Assembly (NCBI GenBank): GCA_036276235.1
Contig: DATBDZ010000145.1
Span: 1-25,353, forward strand
Direction of reading: 5' to 3'
Length of the DNA stretch: 25,353 bases
Origin: JANWHF01 sp036276235
GTDB taxonomy: Bacteria; Planctomycetota; Phycisphaerae; Tepidisphaerales; Tepidisphaeraceae
A program made the translations under genes and the position numbers. Each line of letters opens with the position of its first letter. Within the stretch, counting starts at the first letter, position 1. This document shows, piece after piece, positions 1 to 7,764 of this stretch. The notes beneath the pieces are model-generated. The model made no database searches. It had not been told where the DNA came from and saw only the letters and a list, made by a program, of their open reading frames with translations.

Positions 1-156
1 CGCCCCGCGCTGCAGCAGCTGGCGTCTGCCGCCATGCGCGAGAACATCACGCTGCTGCACGGTGGCGATGACTGCGAGCATAACACCGCCGTGGCGCTGC
101 ACGAGTTTTTGAGCGAGCTGGAAGCGTATTGCGCGGATGACGGCGGTGGGAAGTAG
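1..156 (+). CDS. C-terminal end of an unidentified protein (partial)
   Basis: An open frame runs from the first base to a TAG stop and gives 51 residues ending LHEFLSELEAYCADDGGGK. Codon choice is rich in G and C at third positions, like the clear genes nearby, which is the main reason to believe it. I do not recognise the family. The visible part is mildly acidic, probably helical, and contains two cysteines (DDCEHN and EAYCAD). It is convergent with the minus-strand gene at 362-1027, and an imperfect inverted repeat lies between them. Most of the protein is outside the window, so no function is proposed. Confidence 0.55.
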   Translation, partial: RPALQQLASAAMRENITLLHGGDDCEHNTAVALHEFLSELEAYCADDGGGK

Positions 157-247
157 CGGGTCGTGAAGGTCCGCTTCGCCGTTTGGCGCGGGGGCATGGC
201 TTGGTCCACCCAAGCGGATGCGAAAGTTGTTCCATCGATACAGGACC

Positions 248-307
248 GACGGGCGGTGTCCGTCCTACGACCAGATGTTCATCGTAGGGCGGGCACGGCC
301 CGCCGTC
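248..307. repeat. Imperfect inverted repeat of the GTAGGG family between convergent genes
   Basis: The left arm (248-270) and right arm (282-307) are complementary over about 23 positions, with three mismatches and one 3-base gap. The right arm reads GTAGGGCGGGCACGGCCCGC and is itself a hairpin (GGCGGGC/GCCCGCC). It lies past the stop codons of the two flanking convergent genes, where a bidirectional terminator would sit, but there is no clear T-run. Related elements are at 10841-10880, 15268-15349 and 16967-17035. Confidence 0.6.
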
Positions 308-361
308 TTTCGCTCTGAAAGCGACGCCGCTGATCCTGATGTCATTACTACGGCCGCGCGA

Positions 362-1027
362 CTACCGACCACGGCCGCGCGCACCGGTATGAGAAGCGAT
401 CACCGCCTGCTTTTGATCCAGCGCGAGCTTGGCGTCTTTGGCTGTGCTGAACTTGCCTGTCCGCACTTCCTCGGCGGTCTCATTCATTGCCCTGGCCATT
501 GCCGCTATCAGAGTGCTGTTCTGCTTCAACGCGGCGGCATCGGGAATGCCGGAAAAGTCCACTTTCCATGAATTGTTCTCGAGTTTCAGCTTTAAGGGCG
601 GCGACTCCTGCGGGCGAGTCGCAGGGCCCGATGGGGCGGGTTTGTTGCTCGCGGCTTCCTTCGTTGCCACGGTGGCGGTTTCGCCGTCGATCTTCACGAT
701 CGCCGCGTCGGTGCGCTTGGCCCAATCATCCATGAGGGAGCCGGGGCTATCGCCGGCAATCATGATTGCTGCTGCCTGGCCGAATCGGGCGGCCGCTGCC
801 GTGCGCAGATTGTTGTTTGCAATGATCAGCGGCGACAATGTATCGATCATCAACGTCGTCGTTTCATCGGACGTCGCATGCCGCTTGGCCTCGGTCGCAT
901 CCCCTTTGGAAAGGGCGAGTGCGAAAGCCTTGGCCGCATCCTTGATGTCATTTTCGGTGCTGGCGCCCGCAACCGAGGTGCCCATGAGCAGCGCCAAAAG
1001 TGGGATCCATTTTGTTCGTGCGTCCAT
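362..1027 (-). CDS. Exported protein of unknown function
   Basis: This 221-residue protein begins with a plausible Sec signal peptide (MDARTKWIPLLALLMGTSVA, likely cleaved near AGAS). The mature part looks like a soluble helical protein. Residues about 25-110 are rich in Ala, Lys and Asp, residues about 130-145 form a Pro/Ser linker, and a following segment (LKLKLENNSWKVDFSGIPD) resembles the last strands of small lumazine-binding or DUF-type secreted folds. That resemblance is only an impression. The start is supported by AGGAGAA at 1031-1037, a good ribosome-binding site eight bases away. It is divergent from the helicase gene and convergent with the partial gene at 1-156. A long plus-strand frame covers the same bases but has no comparable start signal. 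I do not recognise the family. Confidence 0.8.
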   Translation of the reverse strand: MDARTKWIPLLALLMGTSVAGASTENDIKDAAKAFALALSKGDATEAKRHATSDETTTLMIDTLSPLIIANNNLRTAAAARFGQAAAIMIAGDSPGSLMDDWAKRTDAAIVKIDGETATVATKEAASNKPAPSGPATRPQESPPLKLKLENNSWKVDFSGIPDAAALKQNSTLIAAMARAMNETAEEVRTGKFSTAKDAKLALDQKQAVIASHTGARGRGR

Positions 1028-1089
1028 ATCTTCTCCTGTCGCAGGCGTTTATTTCGCCCTGATCAATCCATGCCCCAAGCAGGATAGAC

Positions 1090-1117
1090 CTTGCCAAATT
1101 CGCGGCCCATTGGCAAG
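1090..1117. promoter_or_regulatory. Perfect 8-bp inverted repeat (candidate operator) between divergent genes
   Basis: CTTGCCAA (1090-1097) and TTGGCAAG (1110-1117) are exact complements around a 12-base spacer. The right half contains the proposed -35 box of the helicase promoter, so a dimeric repressor bound here would block it. The spacing also suits two helical faces. No regulator is identified. Confidence 0.45.
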
Positions 1118-1137
1118 CCGCCGCGCGCGGCTATAGT
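1110..1137 (+). promoter_or_regulatory. Sigma70-type promoter of the helicase gene
   Basis: TTGGCA (1110-1115) and TATAGT (1132-1137) each match the consensus at five of six positions and are 16 bases apart. Transcription would start around 1143-1145, at or next to the GTG (1144) and ATG (1147) codons. The mRNA would therefore be leaderless, which fits the lack of any Shine-Dalgarno sequence before this gene. Confidence 0.6.
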
Positions 1138-1146
1138 TCCATCGTG

Positions 1147-3408
1147 ATGGACGAGAAACAGTTGTTGGCCGATCTCACCGCTCCGCAGCGCGAGGCGGCG
1201 ATGCACACCGATGGCCCGCTGCTGATCATCGCCGGCGCGGGCAGCGGGAAGACGCGCGTGATCACGCGCCGCGTTGCCTACTTGATCAGCAAGGGCGTAT
1301 CGCCGCGCTCGATCCTGGCCATCACCTTCACCAACAAGGCGGCGGGGGAGATGAAGAGCCGCGTCAGCAGCGTGCTGGGTCGGCCCTTGCGAGACTTTGG
1401 CCAGCTCGATCAGCCCTGGCCGATGATCTGCACGTTTCACTCGCTGTGCCTGCGGATTCTGCGGACGTACGCGACCAAAGTCGGCCTGCCGCCGAATTTC
1501 AGCATTTATGATGCATCCGATCAGACGCGGGTCGTGAAGGAGGCGATCGAAGCGCTGGATCTGTCGGCGAACAATTTCACTCCATCGACGATTCACGGCA
1601 CAATCAGCAACGCCAAAAATCGGTTGATCACCGCCGACGCGTTCGCCCGTGATGCACGGGATTTTTATAACCGCACCGTATCGCGCGTTTTTACTAAATA
1701 CGATCAGTTGCTGCATAAGAACAATGCGCTCGATTTTGATGATCTGCTTTTGCGGACGGCATTCGCCATGCGCGATCATCCGGAGATGCTGGCGGAATTG
1801 CAGGAGCGGTTTCCGTATCTCATGATCGATGAATATCAGGACACCAATCACGCGCAGTATGTGATCGCGCATGCGCTGGCGAAGCGCACCCGCAACATCT
1901 GCGTGGTGGGCGATCCGGATCAATCGATCTACGCCTGGCGCGGGGCGGATCTTCGAAACATTCTCGACTTTGAGAAAGACTATCGCGACGCCAAAGTCGT
2001 GCGGCTGGACCAGAACTATCGCTCGACGAAAACGATTCTCCACATCGCCTCGACGCTGATCGCCAAAAACGTGCATCGCAAGGAAAAGACGCTCTGGACG
2101 GAAAATGTGCAGGGTGAGCCGGCGGAGGTTTATCTCTGCCAGGATGAGCACGACGAGGCGGCGATCATCACCCGACGGCTTCGCGAGCTGCACGAGAAAG
2201 CAAATCGCCCATGGAGCCAGATGGCGATTTTTTATCGCATCAACTCGTTGTCGCGCGTGATGGAAGATTCGCTCCGCCGCGCGGGCGTGCCTTATCAGAT
2301 TGCGCGCGGCGTCGAGTTTTACAACCGTAAGGAAATCAAGGATGTGCTGGCGTATCTGCGTGTCGTCGCCAATCCGAACGACCAGATCAGCCTCGAGCGC
2401 ATTGCCAACGTCCCGGCGCGCGGGCTGGGAGACGCGGCACTGAAGAAGCTCACGGAATACTCGATTGCGGAAGGCATTTCGCTGCTGTCGGCAATGAACG
2501 ATGCCGCATCGGCGCCCGGCGTCTCCAGCAAAGCCGCCGGCGGCGGAAAGCAATTCGCGGCGATGGTGGCGCGCTGGCGGCAGATGGCCGGTGCTCCGCC
2601 GGAACAAGCGCAGGAGGACGAAGATAATCCGCTGCTGATGGAAGAAATTCCCAAGCCGGTGTCGCCGCGATTGAGCGTCCGCCAGATCATGGAAACGATC
2701 GTTCGCGAGAGCGGCCTCGAACAGCATTACAAAAAGATCGGCAAGGAAGAGCGCGAGGAGCTGGCGAACATCAATGAATTGATCAGCTCTGCGGCCGAGT
2801 TTGAGACGGAGAATCCGGAAGGGACGCTGGTGGATTATCTGGCGCACGTCAGTCTGGTGAGCGATGCCGATCACATGAAGGGCGCGGGCGGCGCGGTAAC
2901 GATGATGACGCTTCACGCGGCCAAGGGTCTGGAGTTTCCGGTCGTCGCGATGATCGGGATGGAAGAGGGAATTCTTCCGCATAGCCGCGCTGCGGGAAAA
3001 CTGAGCGAGCTTGAAGAAGAGCGGCGGCTTTGCTTCGTCGGTATTACACGCGCGCAAGAACAACTCCTTCTCAGCAAGGCGACCACTCGCATCGTGCGCG
3101 GCATTCATCAGCGAACCGTCACATCGCCGTTCCTGATCGAGATGCCGCTGGAATCGCTGAAGGTGACTGATCGCACGGGCCTGGCGGATTTGGATCATGA
3201 GGACGGGTATCGCCGGCCATCGTCGCGGCCGGCGGAGCCGGAGCATGGCTTTCGACGCGGGCAACTGGTGCGGCATCCGAAGTTTGGCTTGGGGCGAATT
3301 GCCGATATCGCCGATGCCGGGCAGCACACGCGGGCAGTGGTGGAGTTCAATGAAGTGGGGCGAAAGACGTTGGTTTTGGAATACGCACCGCTCGAATTGG
3401 TTGGTTGA
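1147..3408 (+). CDS. pcrA: UvrD/PcrA-type superfamily 1 DNA helicase
   Basis: This ATP-driven 3'-5' helicase of the UvrD/Rep/PcrA family acts in the cytoplasm in repair and replication-fork clearance. The 753-residue length is normal for PcrA. Motifs appear in order: Q motif LTAPQREAA near residue 11, Walker A GAGSGKT near 30, Walker B DEYQDTN near 228, motif III VGDPDQSIYAWRGAD near 254, motif V MTLHAAKGLEF near 587 and motif VI FVGITRAQ near 630. The C-terminal end (RRGQLVRHPKFGLGRI and onward) matches the small PcrA C-terminal domain known in Bacillus-type PcrA to contact RNA polymerase. An in-frame GTG lies one codon upstream at 1144. I prefer ATG 1147, but either fits a leaderless start. 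The gene appears monocistronic, with a 191-bp gap before the protease gene. Confidence 0.96.
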   Translation: MDEKQLLADLTAPQREAAMHTDGPLLIIAGAGSGKTRVITRRVAYLISKGVSPRSILAITFTNKAAGEMKSRVSSVLGRPLRDFGQLDQPWPMICTFHSLCLRILRTYATKVGLPPNFSIYDASDQTRVVKEAIEALDLSANNFTPSTIHGTISNAKNRLITADAFARDARDFYNRTVSRVFTKYDQLLHKNNALDFDDLLLRTAFAMRDHPEMLAELQERFPYLMIDEYQDTNHAQYVIAHALAKRTRNICVVGDPDQSIYAWRGADLRNILDFEKDYRDAKVVRLDQNYRSTKTILHIASTLIAKNVHRKEKTLWTENVQGEPAEVYLCQDEHDEAAIITRRLRELHEKANRPWSQMAIFYRINSLSRVMEDSLRRAGVPYQIARGVEFYNRKEIKDVLAYLRVVANPNDQISLERIANVPARGLGDAALKKLTEYSIAEGISLLSAMNDAASAPGVSSKAAGGGKQFAAMVARWRQMAGAPPEQAQEDEDNPLLMEEIPKPVSPRLSVRQIMETIVRESGLEQHYKKIGKEEREELANINELISSAAEFETENPEGTLVDYLAHVSLVSDADHMKGAGGAVTMMTLHAAKGLEFPVVAMIGMEEGILPHSRAAGKLSELEEERRLCFVGITRAQEQLLLSKATTRIVRGIHQRTVTSPFLIEMPLESLKVTDRTGLADLDHEDGYRRPSSRPAEPEHGFRRGQLVRHPKFGLGRIADIADAGQHTRAVVEFNEVGRKTLVLEYAPLELVG

Positions 3409-3481
3409 TTGGGGATCGGCTGCCGTTTAATGCGGATGGATCAACTAACCGTCCGGATTGGCACCGGGCCTTGCCGGCCAG

Positions 3482-3496
3482 GCAAAAATGTTTTGC
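3482..3496. other. Short AT-rich hairpin downstream of the helicase gene
   Basis: GCAAAA and TTTTGC pair around an ATG loop and are preceded by a GC-rich stretch (GCCTTGCCGGCC). This could end helicase transcription, but it is not a classic GC-stem plus T-run terminator. Confidence 0.25.
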
Positions 3497-3525
3497 AGAC
3501 CGAACGCGTCTGGCTGAACGCACGT

Positions 3526-3531
3526 TATAAT
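3526..3531 (+). promoter_or_regulatory. Possible -10 box for the protease gene
   Basis: A perfect TATAAT lies 69 bases before the chosen start of the protease gene. I see no good -35 box at 16-18 bases spacing, so the promoter would need an activator or another sigma factor. The assignment is tentative. Confidence 0.35.
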
Positions 3532-3599
3532 CATGTCGCCCGGCGGAGGGCCAGGAGAAAGCGCGCACGTCGCCAGGCGCGCCGCGCGTCAGGCTGCTG

Positions 3600-6500
3600 A
3601 TGCAGCTTTTGACGCTTTCCGCCCGCGCTGTCGGCGAGGCGTTTTGCGAGGATTCGCTTGTGTGGACCAGGGATTCGGTAATAGCCGGCCAACAGGGAAA
3701 TGCTCAGCGAACCAGCCGTCCCAGCGGCTGCGAATTGCTCGAAGCGCGCACATTCCTGAGCGCCAGCGCGACGCAGGTCACGCCGGCGACGCTCAGCCAC
3801 GTCAGCAGTGATCTGGTCGAGCAATATCAGCAGTACGCCGCCTTCACGCATACCAAGGCGGCGAAGCACGGCGCGGCGTTCAAGCCAACGCTGGACCCAT
3901 CGATCGCGATGAAGGGCCGCAACGTCGGCATCATCGTTCATCCGGCGAGTGGGTTTTATTCCAGCGTGCTGCGGCAGCTTCGCGCTCTGGGCGTGAAGAT
4001 CGCCTCGACCCACACTCAATACAACGACATCACCGGCTTCACGCCGGTTTCCGCGCTGGCCAAGATCGGAAAGATCAAGGGTATCGGCAGCGTCACGCCG
4101 ATGGTCAAGCCGACCGTTCACACCTCCGGCATCGTTCCCAATCAGGCCGACCAGGCGATGCAGGTTCAACTGGCGCGAAATCTGTATGGCCTCACCGGCG
4201 CCGGCGTCAAGATCGGCGTGATTTCAGATAGCGTCGCGGTCAATGATCCTCATGGCTTAATCGCCGGAGAACAGAGCGGCGAGCTGCCTCCTACCGTGCA
4301 GATTATCCAGGACGGGTTCAGCGGCAGCGACATTGATGAGGGCCGCGCGCTGCTGGAGGTGATTCATGATCTCGCGCCGCAATCGCCGCTTGCCTTCGCC
4401 ACCGGTGATGATGATGTGGTGAACATGGCGTTGAATATTCACCGGCTTCTTGCCGCTGGATGCAAGGTCATCGTCGATGATCTGAGCTACGAATACGAGC
4501 CGATGTTTCAGGATGGCCTGATCAGCGACGCGATCAATGATGTCGTCGCTGCTGGCGCGACGTACGTCAGCGCGGTCGGCAACGACGGAACCGGCGGGTA
4601 CCAGCGAACGGCGCAATACGTCAATGACATCGGCGTCCGCCCCGACGGCACCACCGGCACCGTGCAGTTCGTCAACTTCGCGCCCCAAGGACAACCGGCC
4701 GACGAATTCCTGAAGTTTGACGTCACCAACTTCGGCGATCTGGTTTTTGAATGGGATAATCCCTGGGACGGCAGCACCGGCGTCGTGTCATCCGACATGG
4801 ACTTGTTCTTCTACGACCAGAACAACAACTTCCTCTTCAGCCAGACCGATATCAACTCCAACGACGACGGCACCGGCCAGCCGGTCGAAATCGCGTTCGG
4901 AATGCTCCCCGGCACCTACAAAATGCGCGTTCGCCTGACCTCCGTCGATGCGGGAGCGCAGGCGCCCACCATGTATCGAATGGTGCTGGCTACCGGCGTT
5001 GCCACCGGGCTTACGAATTTCGATTATCCCGGTCAGATCGGAAGCGCCTACGGCCACTCGGCCGGGCCCAATACGATCTCCGTTGGTGCGGTATCGGCTT
5101 CCAGCGGTCTTACGACCAGCGAGCCGTTTAGCAGCAGCGGCCCGGCGACTTATTTGTTTGATTCGCATGGGAATCGGCTCGCGACGCCGCAGGTCATTCA
5201 GGCGCCGGTCGTCTCCGGCGTCGATCATGTAACCACGTCGTTTTTTTCCAGCAGCAGCCCCGGGCCCAACGGCTCGTTCTACTTCAACGGCACTTCCGCC
5301 GCCGCGCCGAACGTGGCGGCAGTCGCCGCGCTGCTCTATCAATATGAGCCGTGGGCGACGCCTTCGCAGATTCGCAGTGCACTTAAGAACGGCGCTTCGC
5401 CGCTCAATGGCGCCGCGCCGGGCGCGTGGGATCCGCAAGGCGGATTCGGTTTGGTCAACGCGGCCAAGGCGATTTCCTATTTCGACGACACGCCGCCTGT
5501 CGCGCAGCTCGCGCCGATTCTTCCCACTGATGGCAGCGCGCCCAATAGCGCCGTCATCTCCTTCAGCGAGCCGGTCTTCGGCCTGACGCTCGGCGACTTG
5601 TCGCTTACGCTCAACGGCGGATCGAATCTCCTGACCGCCGATCAAACGCTCATCGCCTCGCCGGATGACCTGACTTATACGCTCGGAAATCTCGCCGCCC
5701 TCACTGCAAACGCGGGCACCTATCAACTCACGATCCACGCGGATCCAAACGTGACCGACTTCAACGGCAAAAACCGATTGGCGGAAGATGCTTCGGTTTC
5801 CTGGAACGATTCCGGCCCGGCGGTCGTCGCGCGTTGGGCCTTCTACAACAACAGTGCCTTCGACCTAACGTCCGCCGGGCCCAGCCCGTTTGACGATGAT
5901 GCAATCGCAAGTGACAAGGTGCCGCTGCTTCCGGGGCAGACCGCAAGTTTCCTGAATTACACGAGCTACACCAACGGCATCAACGGCATCATGATCGATA
6001 TCGCCCGTCCACCGGCAGGCTATGTTCCGGCGATCGGCGATTTCTCGTTCAAAGTCGGAAATAATTCCGATCCGACGACTTGGAACGCGCCGGCTCCGAC
6101 GCCGACTTCGATCACCGCGATGAGCGATCCGGGCCTGGGCGGATCCGAGCGCATCGAGATCATCTTCGCCGACCAGGCGATCACCAACGAATGGCTGCAG
6201 GTCACCGTCAACGCCGACAGCAACACCAAGCTGGCGGCGACCGATGTCTTCTATTTCGGCAATGCCGTCGGTGACACCGGCAACAGCCCGACCGACGCGG
6301 CAGTAAACGCCGCCGACGTTCTTGCCGCCCGCGGCCGCCAGAGCATCTTCGGCTCGTTCATCTACAACCGCTGGGACTTCAACCGAGACGGCTTCATCGA
6401 CAACCCCGATGTCCTTGCCGCACGTTCCAACCCCACCTCCGCCGCCACGATGCTGCAATTGATCACGGCTCCCGCCGCGCCACCGCCGCAAATGGCGATG

Positions 6501-6608
6501 AGCCTCCAGCCCGCAACAAAGCTCGCGGCGGCTTCGGCATTGTCCTCCGCGACCGCACCCTCGTCTGGCACAACCTCCAGACAAGCCTACCGGCCCGCAA
6601 GCCGCTGA
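3600..6608 (+). CDS. Exported subtilase/sedolisin-like serine protease with dockerin-like C-terminus
   Basis: This 1002-residue protein is expected at the cell surface or outside. Residues 43-55 (GCELLEARTFLSA) match the planctomycete LEPR-type N-terminal motif. A subtilase-like fold follows: GVISDS with Asp210, DEGRALLEVIHDLAP at 246-260, VIVDDLSY at 290-297, SAVGND with Asn328, and GTSAAAPNVAA with Ser566. The usual HGT histidine is replaced by Glu247, so the active site resembles the Ser-Glu-Asp arrangement of sedolisins more than Asp-His-Ser. A beta-rich Ig-like domain covers about 630-740. A module at about 883-945 carries a dockerin-like DFNRDGFID calcium loop, and the tail is Ala/Pro/Ser-rich. 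The start is uncertain: ATG 3600 has no clear ribosome-binding site, and a GTG at 3660 also precedes the motif. The substrate is unknown. Confidence 0.88.
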   Translation: MQLLTLSARAVGEAFCEDSLVWTRDSVIAGQQGNAQRTSRPSGCELLEARTFLSASATQVTPATLSHVSSDLVEQYQQYAAFTHTKAAKHGAAFKPTLDPSIAMKGRNVGIIVHPASGFYSSVLRQLRALGVKIASTHTQYNDITGFTPVSALAKIGKIKGIGSVTPMVKPTVHTSGIVPNQADQAMQVQLARNLYGLTGAGVKIGVISDSVAVNDPHGLIAGEQSGELPPTVQIIQDGFSGSDIDEGRALLEVIHDLAPQSPLAFATGDDDVVNMALNIHRLLAAGCKVIVDDLSYEYEPMFQDGLISDAINDVVAAGATYVSAVGNDGTGGYQRTAQYVNDIGVRPDGTTGTVQFVNFAPQGQPADEFLKFDVTNFGDLVFEWDNPWDGSTGVVSSDMDLFFYDQNNNFLFSQTDINSNDDGTGQPVEIAFGMLPGTYKMRVRLTSVDAGAQAPTMYRMVLATGVATGLTNFDYPGQIGSAYGHSAGPNTISVGAVSASSGLTTSEPFSSSGPATYLFDSHGNRLATPQVIQAPVVSGVDHVTTSFFSSSSPGPNGSFYFNGTSAAAPNVAAVAALLYQYEPWATPSQIRSALKNGASPLNGAAPGAWDPQGGFGLVNAAKAISYFDDTPPVAQLAPILPTDGSAPNSAVISFSEPVFGLTLGDLSLTLNGGSNLLTADQTLIASPDDLTYTLGNLAALTANAGTYQLTIHADPNVTDFNGKNRLAEDASVSWNDSGPAVVARWAFYNNSAFDLTSAGPSPFDDDAIASDKVPLLPGQTASFLNYTSYTNGINGIMIDIARPPAGYVPAIGDFSFKVGNNSDPTTWNAPAPTPTSITAMSDPGLGGSERIEIIFADQAITNEWLQVTVNADSNTKLAATDVFYFGNAVGDTGNSPTDAAVNAADVLAARGRQSIFGSFIYNRWDFNRDGFIDNPDVLAARSNPTSAATMLQLITAPAAPPPQMAMSLQPATKLAAASALSSATAPSSGTTSRQAYRPASR

Positions 6609-6766
6609 ATAGTTGCGGCAATTGCGGGGCAGCCTGCGCCGCGCGACTCTTGCGCGACCAATCCCGCTGTTTGAGCCACCATTTCATCGCCAGACGCCGA
6701 CACGGATGCTTGTGGCAATACAGTCTCGCGCGCGATACCTTCTCGCGCTCGAAGGAGTGGTGACTT

Positions 6767-7600
6767 ATGCAACTTCACGGACACGACATCGCAATTTGCA
6801 GTTGGTCCCTCAAGCCCACTGGGATGATGGAGCTGGTTGCGAAGGTGAAAGAACTCGGCCTTTCGCACGTTCAGCTTGCGCTGACGGGGCTGGTCATGCT
6901 GGATGACAAGCGCAAGCATCAGGAGCTTGGGCATCTGCGCGAAGCTGGCATTGGCCTTACCGGCGGCATGCTGAATTTCGCGGGGGAGGATTACAGCTCG
7001 ATCGATTCCATTCGCCGGACCGGCGGGTATGTGCCGGATGATACCTGGCCGGTGCGGCAGAAAATCTCCGAGCAGGGGGCGAAGCTCGCACGCGAACTGG
7101 GGATGAAACATGTGATGACGCACATCGGCTTTGTCCCGCCGCCGGCCAATCCGAATTACAAGATTATCGTCGAGCGCATCAGGCAGATCGCCGCGAGCTT
7201 TGCCGAGCAGGGGTTGGCGCTGCTGATGGAGACCGGACAGGAACCTGCCGCCGAATTGCTGCACTTTCTCAATGATCTGGGCACGTCGAACGTTCACGTC
7301 AACTTCGATCCGGCGAACATGATCATGTACGGCGCGGGAAATCCGATTGAAGCCGTGCGGCTGTTGGCGAAGCACATCCGCCACGTCCACATTAAGGACG
7401 GCACAACCGCCGCCAAGCCCGGCGTCGAATGGGGCAAGGAAGTACCCTTCGGCAGCGGCGAAGTGAACGCAGCCCTGTTCCTCCAAACGCTCAAACAGAT
7501 CGGCTACACCGGCCCGCTGGCGATTGAGCGCGAGGCGGGGAATTTGCGAATGGACGACGTGCGCACGGCGATCCAGACGATAAAGGATGCGAAGTTGTAA
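6767..7600 (+). CDS. Sugar phosphate isomerase/epimerase-like TIM-barrel protein
   Basis: This 277-residue cytoplasmic protein belongs to the xylose isomerase-like/AP endonuclease 2 superfamily (PF01261), which isomerises, epimerises or dehydrates sugars and inositols using divalent metal. Likely metal ligands are Glu155 (LLMETGQEP), Asp181 (VNFDPANM), His208 (RHVHIKDG) and Glu254 (LAIERE), spaced as in the family. FGSGEVN at 228-234 is the typical loop before the last barrel strands. The start is firm because AAGGAGTGG precedes ATG at normal spacing. It follows the protease gene by 158 bp and appears to be a single gene, so context does not reveal the substrate. DNA repair is unlikely given the family subtype. 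Confidence 0.9.
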   Translation: MQLHGHDIAICSWSLKPTGMMELVAKVKELGLSHVQLALTGLVMLDDKRKHQELGHLREAGIGLTGGMLNFAGEDYSSIDSIRRTGGYVPDDTWPVRQKISEQGAKLARELGMKHVMTHIGFVPPPANPNYKIIVERIRQIAASFAEQGLALLMETGQEPAAELLHFLNDLGTSNVHVNFDPANMIMYGAGNPIEAVRLLAKHIRHVHIKDGTTAAKPGVEWGKEVPFGSGEVNAALFLQTLKQIGYTGPLAIEREAGNLRMDDVRTAIQTIKDAKL

Positions 7601-7668
7601 CCCGGGATCAAAGCGAACGTGCGTCAACAGCGCGCCAGATACCAATAAAATTGACGTCCGAAGGAATT

Positions 7669-7744
7669 GTCATGCTGAGGTACTCCGAAGGATCTGGCCT
7701 TTTCGCGCGAATGAGCCAGATGCTTCGGAGTACCTCAGCATGAC
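7669..7744. repeat. Dispersed palindromic repeat with 30-bp arms (GTCATGCTGAGGTACTCCGA type)
   Basis: The left arm (7669-7698) and right arm (7715-7744) are complementary at 29 of 30 positions around a 16-base loop. A single copy identical to the right arm lies 10.6 kb away at 18314-18343, so this is a dispersed element and not a local hairpin. The last bases of the right arm place a stop codon (7741-7743) in the frame of the following gene. There is no transposase gene nearby. Confidence 0.85.
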
Positions 7745-7764
7745 GCTGCTCCCGTGGTTACATA

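Noticed and set aside
429..1136. Long plus-strand open frame of 235 codons opposite the exported-protein gene
   Set aside because: It lies on the strand opposite a gene with a clear signal peptide and ribosome-binding site. Its own translation shows no domain-like pattern and it has no start signal.
1063..3327. 754-codon minus-strand open frame opposite the helicase gene
   Set aside because: The plus strand carries every SF1 helicase motif. The minus frame is a product of high GC content and codon bias, rich in Arg and His without motifs.
3533..3811. Plus-strand ORF of 92 codons overlapping the protease start
   Set aside because: It is Arg/Ala-rich, and the LEARTFLSA motif in the overlapping frame shows which frame is real.
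7669..7744. Simple intrinsic terminator
   Set aside because: The 30-bp arms are far longer than a terminator stem, there is no T-run, and the same arm recurs at 18314, so a dispersed repeat explains it better.
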